Origin: Chloroflexota bacterium
GTDB taxonomy: Bacteria; Chloroflexota; Anaerolineae; VGOG01
DNA: 8,162 bases
Direction of reading: 5' to 3'
NCBI GenBank assembly: GCA_030615705.1
Contig: JAUWYT010000055.1
Span: 1 to 8,162 of the forward strand
A program made the position numbers and the translations under genes. The notes beneath the pieces are model-generated. The model saw only the letters and a list, made by a program, of their open reading frames with translations, was not told the DNA's origin and ran no database searches. Positions 1-6,095 of the stretch are shown piece after piece; positions within the stretch are counted from its first letter, which is position 1; every line of letters starts with the position of its first letter.

Positions 1-19
1 CACTTCGAATGGTCACACG
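1..19. other. Window edge downstream of rplO; secY expected but not shown
   Basis: Nineteen bases remain after the rplO stop. The order in most bacteria predicts secY next. An ATG overlapping the rplO TGA (ATGA, 20-23) and a GTG at 14-16 could each be a start, but neither opens a recognisable SecY N-terminus in so few bases. No gene is called. Confidence 0.3.
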
Positions 20-472
20 TCATCGAAGCGGCAGCATCTCCACCGTGCCGCTGGCGGCCAGGATCTTCTCTCGGGCGCTGGCCGAGAAACGATGGGCCTT
101 GACGCTAAGGGGCCGATCCAGCTCGCCGCGCCCCAAAATGACCACCTGCTCACGTGGCGACTTGATGATGCCTGCCTCAGCCAGGGTAGCCGGGCTAACC
201 TCGTCTCCCGCAGCGAAATCGTCCAGCCGGTCGAGGTTGACCGGAGTGTAGTACACCTTGAAGATATTGGTGAAGCCCCGCTTGTGAGGCAAGCGCCGCA
301 CCAGGGGCAGTTGGCCACCCTCGAAGTAGGGGCGCACACCCCCGCCAGAGCGGGCATTCTGGCCTTTGGTGCCCCGGCCAGCCGTTTTGCCCTGGCCAGC
401 AGCAATCCCGCGCCCCACTCGTTTCCTCCTCTTCTTGGCCCCCTCAGCGGGACGCAACTCGTGTAGCTTCAT
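20..472 (-). CDS. rplO: 50S ribosomal protein L15
   Basis: L15 is a late-assembly protein of the large subunit that binds 23S rRNA. The 150-residue product has the usual layout: the N-terminal [11 protein letters not shown], a Gly/Arg/Lys-rich extended arm (residues about 11-50, with KRVGRG and [13 protein letters not shown]), then a globular C-terminal half ending in the family pattern [17 protein letters not shown] (114-130). I chose the ATG at 472 because MKLHEL is the normal family start. An in-frame TTG at 484 would add four residues but lies in the repeat of the upstream spacer and has no SD. A G-run (478-482) five bases before the ATG is the only SD-like signal and is weak. The gene ends in TGA, and only 19 bases remain before the window edge. 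Identification is certain and the start nearly so. Confidence 0.97.
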   Translation of the reverse strand: MKLHELRPAEGAKKRRKRVGRGIAAGQGKTAGRGTKGQNARSGGGVRPYFEGGQLPLVRRLPHKRGFTNIFKVYYTPVNLDRLDDFAAGDEVSPATLAEAGIIKSPREQVVILGRGELDRPLSVKAHRFSASAREKILAASGTVEMLPLR

Positions 473-478
473 CCTCGC

Positions 479-534
479 CCCCAATTCAGTATTCAGTGTT
501 CAGTATTCAGTAGCTAGTTTCCAGCACCCAGTTC
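479..534 (-). repeat. Degenerate tandem heptamer array, rpmD 3' end to rplO leader
   Basis: Read on the minus strand from 534 down to 479 the sequence divides into eight seven-base words. Seven share a central CTGG, CTGA or CTAG at the same place (for example GTGCTGG 521-527, AAACTAG 514-520, ATACTGA 500-506 and 486-492), and the last is ATTGGGG. The first three words are inside rpmD and the third contains its TAG stop. The array stops just before the rplO start region. As 7 is not a multiple of 3 and most words contain TGA, TGA falls in all three frames. Function is unknown. Confidence 0.8.
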
Positions 535-756
535 TTCAACCTCGACCAAATGGCTCACTCTATCAATCATCCCTCTGGTCACTGGGTCATCTTTCCACTC
601 CACCGTGTCCCGTAGCCGCTTAAGGCCCAGGGACTTAATGGTCGCCTTCTGCCGCTGGGAATAGCCAATGCTGCTCTTGACCCACTTGATACGCAGCGTC
701 GTCTTTTTCTTTTTCCTTCGGCCTTTGGCCTTCTTTTTGGCCTGCTTGTCAGCCAC
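514..756 (-). CDS. rpmD: 50S ribosomal protein L30 with Lys-rich N-terminal extension
   Basis: L30 is a small large-subunit protein of one ferredoxin-like fold, usually about 60 residues. The 80-residue product carries the family core from about residue 20 ([20 protein letters not shown]) through [22 protein letters not shown]. Before it is a basic tail in which 11 of residues 4-18 are Lys or Arg. The start is a GTG at 756. No ATG or GTG lies between it and the core, and a GAGG sits ten bases upstream inside rpsE. The gene overlaps the rpsE stop by eight bases, so it is probably translated by coupling with rpsE. The last residues, ELGAGN, run past the usual L30 end and are encoded by the first heptamers of the downstream repeat, which also supplies the TAG stop. 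Confidence 0.95.
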   Translation of the reverse strand: MADKQAKKKAKGRRKKKKTTLRIKWVKSSIGYSQRQKATIKSLGLKRLRDTVEWKDDPVTRGMIDRVSHLVEVEELGAGN

Positions 757-1279
757 CGGTCCGCTTCCTCGCCCAGAAGGGCATCAACTCTGCTACAGGC
801 TTACCACGCAGCCTGGCCTCCTCCTCAATGTCCTTTAGCTGAGACAGCCCCTCCAGGGTAGCCCTGATAACGTTGAGGACATTGGAGCTGCCCAGGGACT
901 TGGTCAGGATATCGCGGATGCCCGCCGCCTCCACCACTGCCCGCACTCCGCCGCCGGCGATGACCCCCGTGCCCGGCGAGGCTGGCTTCAAAAGAACCCT
1001 GGCCGCGCCGAATTGGGCTAGCACCTCGTGAGGAATAGTTGTGCCCAGCAAGGCGAACTTCCTCATGTTCTTCTTGGCCTGCTCTGATCCCTTGCGGATA
1101 GCATCGGGCACCCCGCGGGCCTTGCCTACCCCGACACCCACGCTGCCCTGATTATCGCCTACCACGACAACGGCGCGGAAGGCGAAGCGCCGGCCACCCT
1201 TAATCACCTTGGCTGTGCGTGTGATGTGCACCACCCGCTCATCCAGCTCATCCCTCTCCTGGAAATCTCCCCTCGCCAT
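749..1279 (-). CDS. rpsE: 30S ribosomal protein S5
   Basis: S5 sits at the mRNA entry side of the small subunit, contacts S4 and S8, and influences decoding accuracy and mRNA unwinding. The 176-residue product shows the N-terminal double-stranded-RNA-binding-like domain (about 12-85, with [18 protein letters not shown] and [18 protein letters not shown]) and the C-terminal domain opening with [20 protein letters not shown] (97-116). Length is normal. The ATG at 1279 is preceded by AGGAGG with a four-base spacer, a strong site. It follows rplR by 15 bases and its 3' end overlaps rpmD by eight. It stops with TGA. Nothing in the sequence is truncated or shifted. Confidence 0.98.
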   Translation of the reverse strand: MARGDFQERDELDERVVHITRTAKVIKGGRRFAFRAVVVVGDNQGSVGVGVGKARGVPDAIRKGSEQAKKNMRKFALLGTTIPHEVLAQFGAARVLLKPASPGTGVIAGGGVRAVVEAAGIRDILTKSLGSSNVLNVIRATLEGLSQLKDIEEEARLRGKPVAELMPFWARKRTGG

Positions 1280-1294
1280 CCATCCTCCTGTACG

Positions 1295-1657
1295 CTAGAA
1301 TTCCAGCCCGACCTCGCGCGAGCCCTCGGCCAGAGCCTTCACCCGCCCATGATACTTGTAACCGCCTCTATCGAAGACCACCTGCTTCACCCCCCGCCCC
1401 AGAGCTCGCTCGGCTAAAAGCTCTCCCACCAACTTGGCTTGCTCGGTCTTGGTAAGGCCACCCAGTTTCCCGCGCAGTTCAGGATCAAGAGTGGAAGCTG
1501 CCACCAGGGTATGTCCCTGGTCATCATCAATGACTTGGGCATAGATGTGCTTTAAACTCCTGAAGACATTCAAGCGGGGGCGTTCAACGATACCCACTAC
1601 TTTCTTCCGCACCCGCCGGTGTCGCCGCTGGCGCGCCAACTTGGCTCGCTCACTCAT
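1295..1657 (-). CDS. rplR: 50S ribosomal protein L18
   Basis: L18 binds 5S rRNA and, with L5, docks it in the central protuberance. The 120-residue product has the usual basic N-terminal tail (residues 1-20, rich in Arg and Lys), the conserved [20 protein letters not shown] (26-45) and the C-terminal [18 protein letters not shown] (95-112). Length matches the family. The ATG at 1657 has a purine run GGAAGGG about eleven bases upstream, a rather long but acceptable spacing. The gap to rplF is 25 bases and to rpsE 15, neither of which holds a repeat. The stop is TAG. Confidence 0.97.
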   Translation of the reverse strand: MSERAKLARQRRHRRVRKKVVGIVERPRLNVFRSLKHIYAQVIDDDQGHTLVAASTLDPELRGKLGGLTKTEQAKLVGELLAERALGRGVKQVVFDRGGYKYHGRVKALAEGSREVGLEF

Positions 1658-1682
1658 CGTCGTTTCGTCCCTTCCAAGGGGT

Positions 1683-2234
1683 TTAAGCTCCCACTACCTT
1701 GCCCGCCTTGCCAGCCTTGTGGCGCACGTGCTCGCCCACATAGCGGATGCCCTTGCCTTTGTAGGGCTCGGGAGGGCGCACTCGCCTGACCCTGGCCGCC
1801 ATCTCGCCGACTAACTCCTTATCTATCCCTTCGACCACGATGGCCTTGCCGCGGCTCTCGATGCCAAAGGTGATGCCCGAAGGCGGCGCTATCTCTACGA
1901 GATGGGAAAAGCCAACATTCAAGACGAGGTTATCGCCTCGCATCTCAGCACGATAACCGACCCCTCGGATCTCTAGGTCCCTGCGGTACCCCTCAGTCAC
2001 CCCGGTCACCATATTAGCCAGCAGGGCTCGCGTCAACCCGTGTAGAGCCCGATGCTGCCGGTTGTCCGTGGGGCGAGTCACCACGATCTGACCATCCTGG
2101 AGGGATATCGTCATATCTGGGTGGAAGGAGCGACTCAATTCGCCCTTGGGCCCCTTTACTGTTACGTGGCTATCCTTTATGTCCACCTGCACACCTTCCG
2201 GTATGGGAACAGGCATGCGACCTATGCGTGACAC
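1683..2234 (-). CDS. rplF: 50S ribosomal protein L6
   Basis: L6 lies near the GTPase-factor site of the large subunit by the sarcin-ricin loop. The 183-residue product has two similar alpha/beta domains (about 1-82 and 83-183). It begins [15 protein letters not shown] and carries the family signature [14 protein letters not shown] at 155-168, close to the C-terminus as expected. The tail ends with a short Lys/Gly stretch. The start is GTG at 2234, supported by GGAGG with a seven-base spacer and by the normal N-terminus. The gap to rpsH is 22 bases. The stop is TAA. Confidence 0.98.
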   Translation of the reverse strand: MSRIGRMPVPIPEGVQVDIKDSHVTVKGPKGELSRSFHPDMTISLQDGQIVVTRPTDNRQHRALHGLTRALLANMVTGVTEGYRRDLEIRGVGYRAEMRGDNLVLNVGFSHLVEIAPPSGITFGIESRGKAIVVEGIDKELVGEMAARVRRVRPPEPYKGKGIRYVGEHVRHKAGKAGKVVGA

Positions 2235-2256
2235 CGAAATACCTCCAAACTAGAAG

Positions 2257-2664
2257 CTACCAAATATGGCACAACACCTCGCCACCGACGCCGAGACGGC
2301 GGGCCTTCTTGCCCGTCATGATCCCCTTGGACGTGGACAGGACGGCGGTGCCCATGCCGCTGAGCACCCAGGGGATGTCCTCCTTACCAGTGTAGACCCG
2401 ACGGCCCGGCTTGCTGATCCGCCTCAAGCCTGTGATCACAGACCGTCTGTCTTTTCTATCCCCTGCGTATTTCAGCCAGATCCTGATCGTGGGCTGGGGG
2501 CGATCCTTGGTGACATCGCAGTTTTCGATGAAGCCTTCATCCTTCAGGATTCCGGCGATAGCCACCTTTATCTTTGAGCCGGGAACGACCACATGGCTGT
2601 GGCCAGCCATAATGGCATTCCTGATGCGGGTCAACATGTCGGCAATAGGATCAGTTGTGCTCAT
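2257..2664 (-). CDS. rpsH: 30S ribosomal protein S8
   Basis: S8 is a primary 16S rRNA binder of the central domain. In E. coli it also represses the spc operon by binding mRNA near the start of rplE. The 135-residue product has the N-terminal [14 protein letters not shown] (4-17) and the C-terminal signature [19 protein letters not shown] (114-132) that contacts RNA. The ATG at 2664 is fixed by this N-terminus. Its best SD, GGGGAG (2677-2682), is twelve bases from the ATG, longer than usual, across an A/T-rich stretch. A 101-base spacer with nested inverted repeats precedes it. I could not identify an S8-binding mimic near rplE by eye. The stop is TAG. Confidence 0.98.
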   Translation of the reverse strand: MSTTDPIADMLTRIRNAIMAGHSHVVVPGSKIKVAIAGILKDEGFIENCDVTKDRPQPTIRIWLKYAGDRKDRRSVITGLRRISKPGRRVYTGKEDIPWVLSGMGTAVLSTSKGIMTGKKARRLGVGGEVLCHIW

Positions 2665-2765
2665 GAAATAATTTCTCTCCCCACTTTCCAGATCGATTGA
2701 ATCTCCTTCATTGCGATGTCCCGTCCAATGTCTCGATCTTCTGAATGTATAGGTTTTTGACTACA
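2665..2765 (-). other. rpsN-rpsH spacer with nested inverted repeats
   Basis: This 101-base spacer has no clear seven-base phase, unlike other long spacers here. It contains a perfect seven-base inverted repeat, AGATCGA (2733-2739) with TCGATCT (2690-2696), and inside it a five-base pair CATTG (2726-2730) with CAATG (2709-2713), so the transcript could fold into a nested stem. There is no T-run, so a terminator is unlikely. A weak TATACA box (2747-2752) lacks a good partner and I do not call a promoter. Confidence 0.45.
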
Positions 2766-2948
2766 TTACCAACTAGCCTTGACCACCCCTGGGATTTTGC
2801 CTTCCAAAGCAAGCTCGCGGAAACAGATACGGCAGAGCTTAAAACGACGGATATAGCCCCGGGGACGGCCGCACCGCTGACACCGATTGCGCACCCGTAC
2901 TCGGTACTTTCTACGCTCCTCCCGAATCATCATGCACTTTTTAGCCAC
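2766..2948 (-). CDS. rpsN: 30S ribosomal protein S14, zinc-binding (type Z) form
   Basis: S14 binds the 16S rRNA 3' domain in the head of the small subunit. The product is the short form, 60 residues, with Cys23, Cys26, Cys39 and Cys42 in the pattern CxxC-x12-CxxC that holds one zinc ion, within [17 protein letters not shown] and [11 protein letters not shown]. It ends in the typical GVVKASW. A fifth cysteine, Cys5, is in the N-terminal [13 protein letters not shown]. The start is GTG at 2948 with AGGAGG four bases upstream. Upstream is the 93-base heptamer array after rplE, and the SD itself lies in the last words of that array. The stop is TAA. The long zinc-free S14 paralogue is not present in this window. 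Confidence 0.97.
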   Translation of the reverse strand: MAKKCMMIREERRKYRVRVRNRCQRCGRPRGYIRRFKLCRICFRELALEGKIPGVVKASW

Positions 2949-2953
2949 TATCC

Positions 2954-3051
2954 CTCCTATTTAGCTTATAGCCTATGGCTCGCTCGCTTCGCTCGCTCGA
3001 TGGCCTATAGCATCCACAAGCTATACCCCATATGCTATCGGCTATCTGCTA
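2954..3051 (-). repeat. Degenerate heptamer array with GCGA-rich core, rplE 3' end to rpsN SD
   Basis: Read from 3051 downward on the minus strand, three near-identical words TAGCAGA (3045-3051), TAGCCGA (3038-3044) and TAGCATA (3031-3037) are followed by looser seven-base words such as TAGCTTG (3017-3023), TATAGGC (3003-3009) and AGGCTAT (2968-2974), reaching the rpsN SD. The second word supplies the rplE TAG stop and the first encodes its last residues. In the middle (2978-2999) is a 22-base exact mirror repeat of GAGC/CGAG units. There is also a TATAGC (3020-3025) and GCTATA (3006-3011) inverted pair with an eight-base loop. Function is unknown. Confidence 0.75.
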
Positions 3052-3581
3052 AACGGCATCCCCAACAGTTGCAACAAGTGCTGGCCCTCTTCGTCGGTCT
3101 TGGCTGTGGTGACGATGCTTATCTCCATGCCTCGCACTTTGTCAATGGAATCGTAATCTATCTCCGGCCACACAAGCTGCTCCCGAAGGCCCAAAGTATA
3201 GTTGCCTCGACCATCGAAGGAGTCGGGGGAGACACCACGGAAATCGCGCCGGCGAGGAAGGGCAACATTACACAAGCGATCTAGGAAATCGTACATCCGG
3301 TTGCCTCGCAGGGTCGTCTTGACACCGATAGCCATCCCCTCCCGCAGCTTGAAGCCGGCGATGGACTTCTTGGCCCTGGTCACGATAGGTCGCTGGCCGG
3401 TGATGGTGGAGATGTCCTGGACGGCGTGATCCAGAGCCTTAGCGTTCTGCAGAGCCTCGCCTACGCCCACGTTGACCACGATCTTTTCCAGGCGCGGCAC
3501 CTCCATCACGTTGCGATAGCCAAGTTCCTTAATTAAAGCAGGAACAACTTCCTTACGGTAACTATCTTTTAGCCTTGGCAC
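3042..3581 (-). CDS. rplE: 50S ribosomal protein L5
   Basis: L5 binds 5S rRNA in the central protuberance and contacts the P-site tRNA and the small-subunit head. The 179-residue product has the family signature [13 protein letters not shown] (31-43), [19 protein letters not shown] (62-80), the [12 protein letters not shown] helix (92-103) and [14 protein letters not shown] (131-144). It ends GMPFSR, where L5 proteins often end GMPF plus one or two residues. The final residues and the TAG stop belong to the downstream heptamer array. The start is GTG at 3581 with AGGAG six bases upstream, and the gap to rplX is 17 bases. Length is normal. Confidence 0.98.
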   Translation of the reverse strand: MPRLKDSYRKEVVPALIKELGYRNVMEVPRLEKIVVNVGVGEALQNAKALDHAVQDISTITGQRPIVTRAKKSIAGFKLREGMAIGVKTTLRGNRMYDFLDRLCNVALPRRRDFRGVSPDSFDGRGNYTLGLREQLVWPEIDYDSIDKVRGMEISIVTTAKTDEEGQHLLQLLGMPFSR

Positions 3582-3598
3582 AACTAGCTCCTGATGAA

Positions 3599-3925
3599 CT
3601 AATCAACAACAGAGCCGCACTTCTTACAAACGCGCACCTTCCCGCCATCCTCTAGATATTCAAAGGCGACCCGGGTCCGCTGGCTACACTGGGGACAGAC
3701 CAGCATTACGTTGGATAGATGAAAAGGGGCCTCGAACTCGATAATGCCCGCCCGGGTCTGCGTGCGGCCGCCGGTAGGCCTGGGCCTTTGGTGCTTCTTG
3801 ACGATATTGACGCCTAAAACAACCACCCGATCCTTCTTGGGGATGACCTGGTGGACAGTTCCCCTTAGCCCACGGTCGTCGCCGCTGATGACCTCCACTG
3901 TGTCGCCCTTTTTTATCCTCTGCAT
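3599..3925 (-). CDS. rplX: 50S ribosomal protein L24 with CxxC...CxxC C-terminus
   Basis: L24 is an assembly initiator that binds the 5' part of 23S rRNA and sits near the tunnel exit. The 108-residue product begins with the KOW motif (about 5-32: [20 protein letters not shown]) and continues with [10 protein letters not shown] (39-48) and the region [16 protein letters not shown]. The C-terminal part holds Cys77, Cys80, Cys100 and Cys103 as two CxxC pairs, which could bind zinc as a ribbon. Many L24 proteins lack these cysteines. The ATG at 3925 has only a weak AGG eight bases upstream. The gap to rplN is 24 bases, to rplE 17. The stop is TAG. Confidence 0.97.
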   Translation of the reverse strand: MQRIKKGDTVEVISGDDRGLRGTVHQVIPKKDRVVVLGVNIVKKHQRPRPTGGRTQTRAGIIEFEAPFHLSNVMLVCPQCSQRTRVAFEYLEDGGKVRVCKKCGSVVD

Positions 3926-3949
3926 CGCTGTAACCTACAAACCTGCCTT

Positions 3950-4318
3950 CTATAACACCTCCGGGGCCAGGGAGACGATCTTCATGAACCCTTTATCGCG
4001 AAGCTCCCTGGCAACGGGGCCGAAGATACGTGTCCCTTTAGGGTTCCGGTGATCATCCAGGATCACGGCTGCGTTTTCGTCAAATCGGATGTAAGAACCA
4101 TCGGGGCGGCCGTACTCCTTGGCTGTGCGAACGATGACTGCCCTCACCACCTCACCCTTCTTGACCGAGCTCATGGGAGTGGCCTGCTTGACCGAAGCGA
4201 CGATGACATCGCCTACCCCCCCATAGCGACGCGCTGAACCACCCAGTACCCTGATGCACTGGATCTCCTTGGCGCCGGTGTTGTCGGCTACCCGCAGCCT
4301 GGATTCCTGCTGAATCAT
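3950..4318 (-). CDS. rplN: 50S ribosomal protein L14
   Basis: L14 is a highly conserved protein of the subunit interface that forms bridges to the small subunit and is a binding site for the silencing factor RsfS. The 122-residue product has the standard N-terminus [18 protein letters not shown] and the signature region [17 protein letters not shown] (60-76) continuing to [10 protein letters not shown], and ends VSLAPEVL. Length is exactly typical. An in-frame ATG at 4384 would add 22 residues encoded by the spacer repeat. I reject it because the added residues do not resemble L14, while the ATG at 4318 has GGGGAG eight bases upstream. This is the first gene of the spc unit. The stop is TAG. 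Confidence 0.98.
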   Translation of the reverse strand: MIQQESRLRVADNTGAKEIQCIRVLGGSARRYGGVGDVIVASVKQATPMSSVKKGEVVRAVIVRTAKEYGRPDGSYIRFDENAAVILDDHRNPKGTRIFGPVARELRDKGFMKIVSLAPEVL

Positions 4319-4328
4319 CCCCCATTCT

Positions 4329-4403
4329 CCCCAATTCCGGATGCTGGTTATTGGTTGTCGAAGTTCCTGACCCACTTCTAGCAACCAGCTCTTAGTTCCC
4401 AGC
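4329..4403 (-). repeat. Degenerate heptamer array, rpsQ 3' end to rplN SD
   Basis: From 4403 downward the minus strand reads in seven-base words: GCTGGGA (4397-4403), GCTGGTT (4383-4389) and GCTAGAA (4376-4382) in the first half, then CCAATAA (4348-4354), CCAGCAT (4341-4347) and CCGGAAT (4334-4340). The first two words are in the rpsQ end and carry its TAA stop. GCTGGTT and the later AACCAGC (4343-4349) are complementary, so the two halves can pair. The array ends in GAATTGGGG (4329-4337), which merges with the rplN SD. This is weaker as a repeat than the other arrays, but its phase agrees with the rpmD-rplO array. Confidence 0.6.
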
Positions 4404-4643
4404 CTGCATTATCTCCTCAACGACCCAATGCTTCCTGCGGCTCAAGGGCCTCGACTCGACGATACGCACCAAGTCGCCGATGCGACATGCGTTTTCCTCA
4501 TCGTGAGCCATGTACTTCTTAGTCCTCTTCAGCACCTTGCCGTAGAGACGATGGCGCTTTAGCCTCTCGACCTCCACCACGACGGTCTTGTCCATCTTAT
4601 CACTGGTCACGCGACCGGTCAACCTCTTACGCTGCACCTTCAT
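4392..4643 (-). CDS. rpsQ: 30S ribosomal protein S17
   Basis: S17 is a primary binder of the 5' domain of 16S rRNA with an OB-fold. The 83-residue product begins [20 protein letters not shown], typical for the family, and has the signature [18 protein letters not shown] (56-73) near the end. The ATG at 4643 overlaps the rpmC stop as ATGA, so translation is probably coupled, and the purine run GGGAGAGG lies just upstream inside rpmC. A longer in-frame reading would begin in rpmC and has no family support. The C-terminal MQAGN is a few residues beyond the usual end and is encoded by the start of the downstream repeat. The stop is TAA. Confidence 0.97.
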   Translation of the reverse strand: MKVQRKRLTGRVTSDKMDKTVVVEVERLKRHRLYGKVLKRTKKYMAHDEENACRIGDLVRIVESRPLSRRKHWVVEEIMQAGN

Positions 4644-4855
4644 GAATCCTCTCCCTCCCAAAGCTGGACCAGCTCCCTTTCGCGCAAGATGGTCTTCAGG
4701 CGAGCGATATCCCTCTTCACCTGGGTGAGGCGATTGGTGTCCTTCAGTTGCCCGGTTGACCATTGGAACCGCAGGTTGAAAAGTTCCTCCTGAGCTTCGT
4801 CCAGCTTGCGCCGGATCTCCTCCGTAGCCATAGCTCGAATCCCACGCGCCTCCAT
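4640..4855 (-). CDS. rpmC: 50S ribosomal protein L29
   Basis: L29 is a small two-helix protein at the tunnel exit next to L23, where chaperones and targeting factors dock. The 71-residue product is mainly helical, with the conserved LFNLRFQ at 25-31, and ends in an acidic stretch WEGEDS. I chose the ATG at 4855 ([18 protein letters not shown]) because L29 proteins start at this point and a G-run (4860-4865) lies four bases before it. Another ATG at 4867 would add four residues but has no SD. The gene follows rplP after 12 bases and overlaps rpsQ by four. The stop is TGA. Confidence 0.93.
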   Translation of the reverse strand: MEARGIRAMATEEIRRKLDEAQEELFNLRFQWSTGQLKDTNRLTQVKRDIARLKTILRERELVQLWEGEDS

Positions 4856-4867
4856 CAGACCCCCCAT

Positions 4868-5281
4868 CTAGATCTGCAGCCGAGCCACAAACTGGGTCTT
4901 GATAGGCAGCTTATGGGAGGCCAAGCGCATGGCTTGTCGAGCCACATCCTCATTGACGCCAGCTATCTCAAAGAGGATTCGGCCCGGCTTAACCACCGCC
5001 ACCCAATGATCTACGGAGCCCTTGCCTTTGCCCATCCGCGTTTCGGCTGGCTTCTTGGTGACAGGCTTATCGGGAAAGACCCTTATCCATACCTTCGCTC
5101 GGCGCTTGACATGGCGGACGATAGCCCTTCTGGCGGCCTCAATCTGACGGCTGGTCATCCAGCAGGGCTCCAAAGCCTGCAGGCCGTAATCGCCAAAGGC
5201 CACCGTGGCCCCCCGTGAAGCCCGGCCTTTCATACGACCCCGCATCTGTTTGCGATACTTAACCCTCTTAGGCATCAACAT
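4868..5281 (-). CDS. rplP: 50S ribosomal protein L16
   Basis: L16 lies near the A-site tRNA elbow and helps form the peptidyl-transferase region. The 137-residue product has the normal N-terminus [20 protein letters not shown], the middle region [14 protein letters not shown] (41-54) and the family signature [19 protein letters not shown] (82-100). Arg82 corresponds to the arginine that is hydroxylated in E. coli L16. Two starts are possible, ATG at 5281 (MLMPKR) and ATG at 5275 (MPKR). I take 5281 because GGAG is eleven bases from it and seventeen from the other, and because related L16 proteins begin MLxPKR. Upstream is a 98-base spacer with a strong stem. The stop is TAG. Confidence 0.97.
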   Translation of the reverse strand: MLMPKRVKYRKQMRGRMKGRASRGATVAFGDYGLQALEPCWMTSRQIEAARRAIVRHVKRRAKVWIRVFPDKPVTKKPAETRMGKGKGSVDHWVAVVKPGRILFEIAGVNEDVARQAMRLASHKLPIKTQFVARLQI

Positions 5282-5324
5282 AACGATTCACTCTCCACTG
5301 ATGACAATTCAATGTCATTAAGTC

Positions 5325-5370
5325 AGGTGCAACGCACTTTGGGCTCGGACAAGGCAAGTGCGTTGCACCT
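5325..5370. repeat. Perfect 15-bp inverted repeat between rpsC and rplP
   Basis: The arms AGGTGCAACGCACTT (5325-5339) and AAGTGCGTTGCACCT (5356-5370) are exactly complementary, with a 16-base loop. Each arm also contains its own small inverted repeat, GTGC-3 bases-GCAC, so each could fold alone or the two could pair. No T-run follows on either strand, so this is not a typical Rho-independent terminator. A second small pair, ATGACA (5301-5306) with TGTCAT (5313-5318), lies between this stem and the rplP SD. Confidence 0.85.
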
Positions 5371-5379
5371 TAAACCGGG

Positions 5380-6036
5380 TTAACTGGCCGCTGCTTTCGC
5401 TACTTCGGGCAAGACTTCGCCCTTGTAAATCCAGACCTTGATGCCGATGCGGCCATAAGTGGTCCGAGCTTCAGCAAAGCCATAATCAATATCGGCTCGC
5501 AGGGTATTGCGGGGCACCCGCCCCTCCATCACCCACTCCCGGCGGGCCATCTCAGCCCCGGTCAAGCGGCCGCTACAAGTGATTCTGATCCCCTCAGCAC
5601 CCATGCGCATAGTCTGACTTGCTGCTCGTTTCATGGCGCGGCTGTGGGAAATACGTCGCCCCAACTGAGAAGCTATGTTCTCGGCCACAAGATAGGCATC
5701 TAATTCAGGCCGTTCGACCTCCTGGACGTCAATGCGAACCCTCTTCTGTTGTGACAATTCCTCCACATCCTGACGCAAGGCCCTGACGTTCGTCCCCTTT
5801 CGCCCGATGACGATACCCGGCTTGGCCGTCCAAATGGTGATGCTGACCTGCTTAGGGAAACGCTCGATTTCGATTTTGGAGATGCCAGCCTGCCCCATCT
5901 TTTCACGTATCAACTGGCGGATATCCAGATCCTCCTGCAAGAGATCGGCATACTCCTCTCCAGCAGCATACCACCGCGCTTGCCAATCCTTAATTATCCC
6001 TAACCTGAAACCTAGAGGATGTACCTTCCGTCCCAA
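5380..6036 (-). CDS. rpsC: 30S ribosomal protein S3
   Basis: S3 is at the mRNA entry channel of the small subunit head and contributes to helicase activity with S4 and S5. The 218-residue product begins [14 protein letters not shown], as the family does. It has the KH domain with the GxxG loop GRKG at 78-81 (within [18 protein letters not shown]) and the C-terminal domain with [20 protein letters not shown] (160-179). The start is TTG at 6036. The family N-terminus and an SD, GGGAGG (6042-6047) five bases upstream, fix it, and there is no ATG or GTG nearby in frame. TTG is unusual for a highly expressed gene. The upstream spacer is 34 bases and repeat-like. The stop is TAA. Confidence 0.97.
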   Translation of the reverse strand: MGRKVHPLGFRLGIIKDWQARWYAAGEEYADLLQEDLDIRQLIREKMGQAGISKIEIERFPKQVSITIWTAKPGIVIGRKGTNVRALRQDVEELSQQKRVRIDVQEVERPELDAYLVAENIASQLGRRISHSRAMKRAASQTMRMGAEGIRITCSGRLTGAEMARREWVMEGRVPRNTLRADIDYGFAEARTTYGRIGIKVWIYKGEVLPEVAKAAAS

Positions 6037-6053
6037 TTGATCCTCCCTTCACC

Positions 6054-6095
6054 CAGCAAGGAGCAACTGCCTACTGTCTGCTTGCAGTTGCCTGC
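6054..6095 (-). repeat. Heptamer-like repeat and hairpin spanning the rplV stop codon
   Basis: On the minus strand, words GCAGGCA (6089-6095), GCAGACA (6075-6081) and GTAGGCA (6068-6074) recur in a seven-base phase, separated by ACTGCAA (6082-6088) and followed by GTTGCTC and CTTGCTG. GCAACTGC (6084-6091) and GCAGTTGC (6063-6070) are exactly complementary, forming an eight-base stem whose 13-base loop contains the rplV TAG stop. The repeat encodes the end of L22 and runs up to the rpsC SD region. Confidence 0.6.

Noticed and set aside
2747..2780. Promoter ahead of rpsH (TATACA with an upstream TTGGTA)
   Set aside because: The -10 match is only four of six and the spacer is 15 bases; this is chance-level similarity.
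2756..2788. Plus-strand TTGAC words near 2756 and 2779 as antisense promoter boxes
   Set aside because: No acceptable -10 box follows and no plus-strand gene exists to be transcribed.
2745..3284. Plus-strand reading frame of 179 codons opposite rpsN and rplE
   Set aside because: It crosses two real genes and the heptamer spacer on the other strand and has no known motif.
4319..4384. Longer rplN start adding 22 residues
   Set aside because: The added residues come from the spacer repeat, have no L14 similarity, and the inner ATG has the proper N-terminus and SD.
4644..4763. Longer rpsQ start inside rpmC adding 40 residues
   Set aside because: It reads rpmC in a wrong frame; the S17 family begins at MKVQRKR, and the ATGA overlap is a standard coupling signal.
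5325..5370. Rho-independent terminator between rpsC and rplP
   Set aside because: The stem is strong, but no run of T follows it on either strand, and essential genes of the same operon continue downstream.
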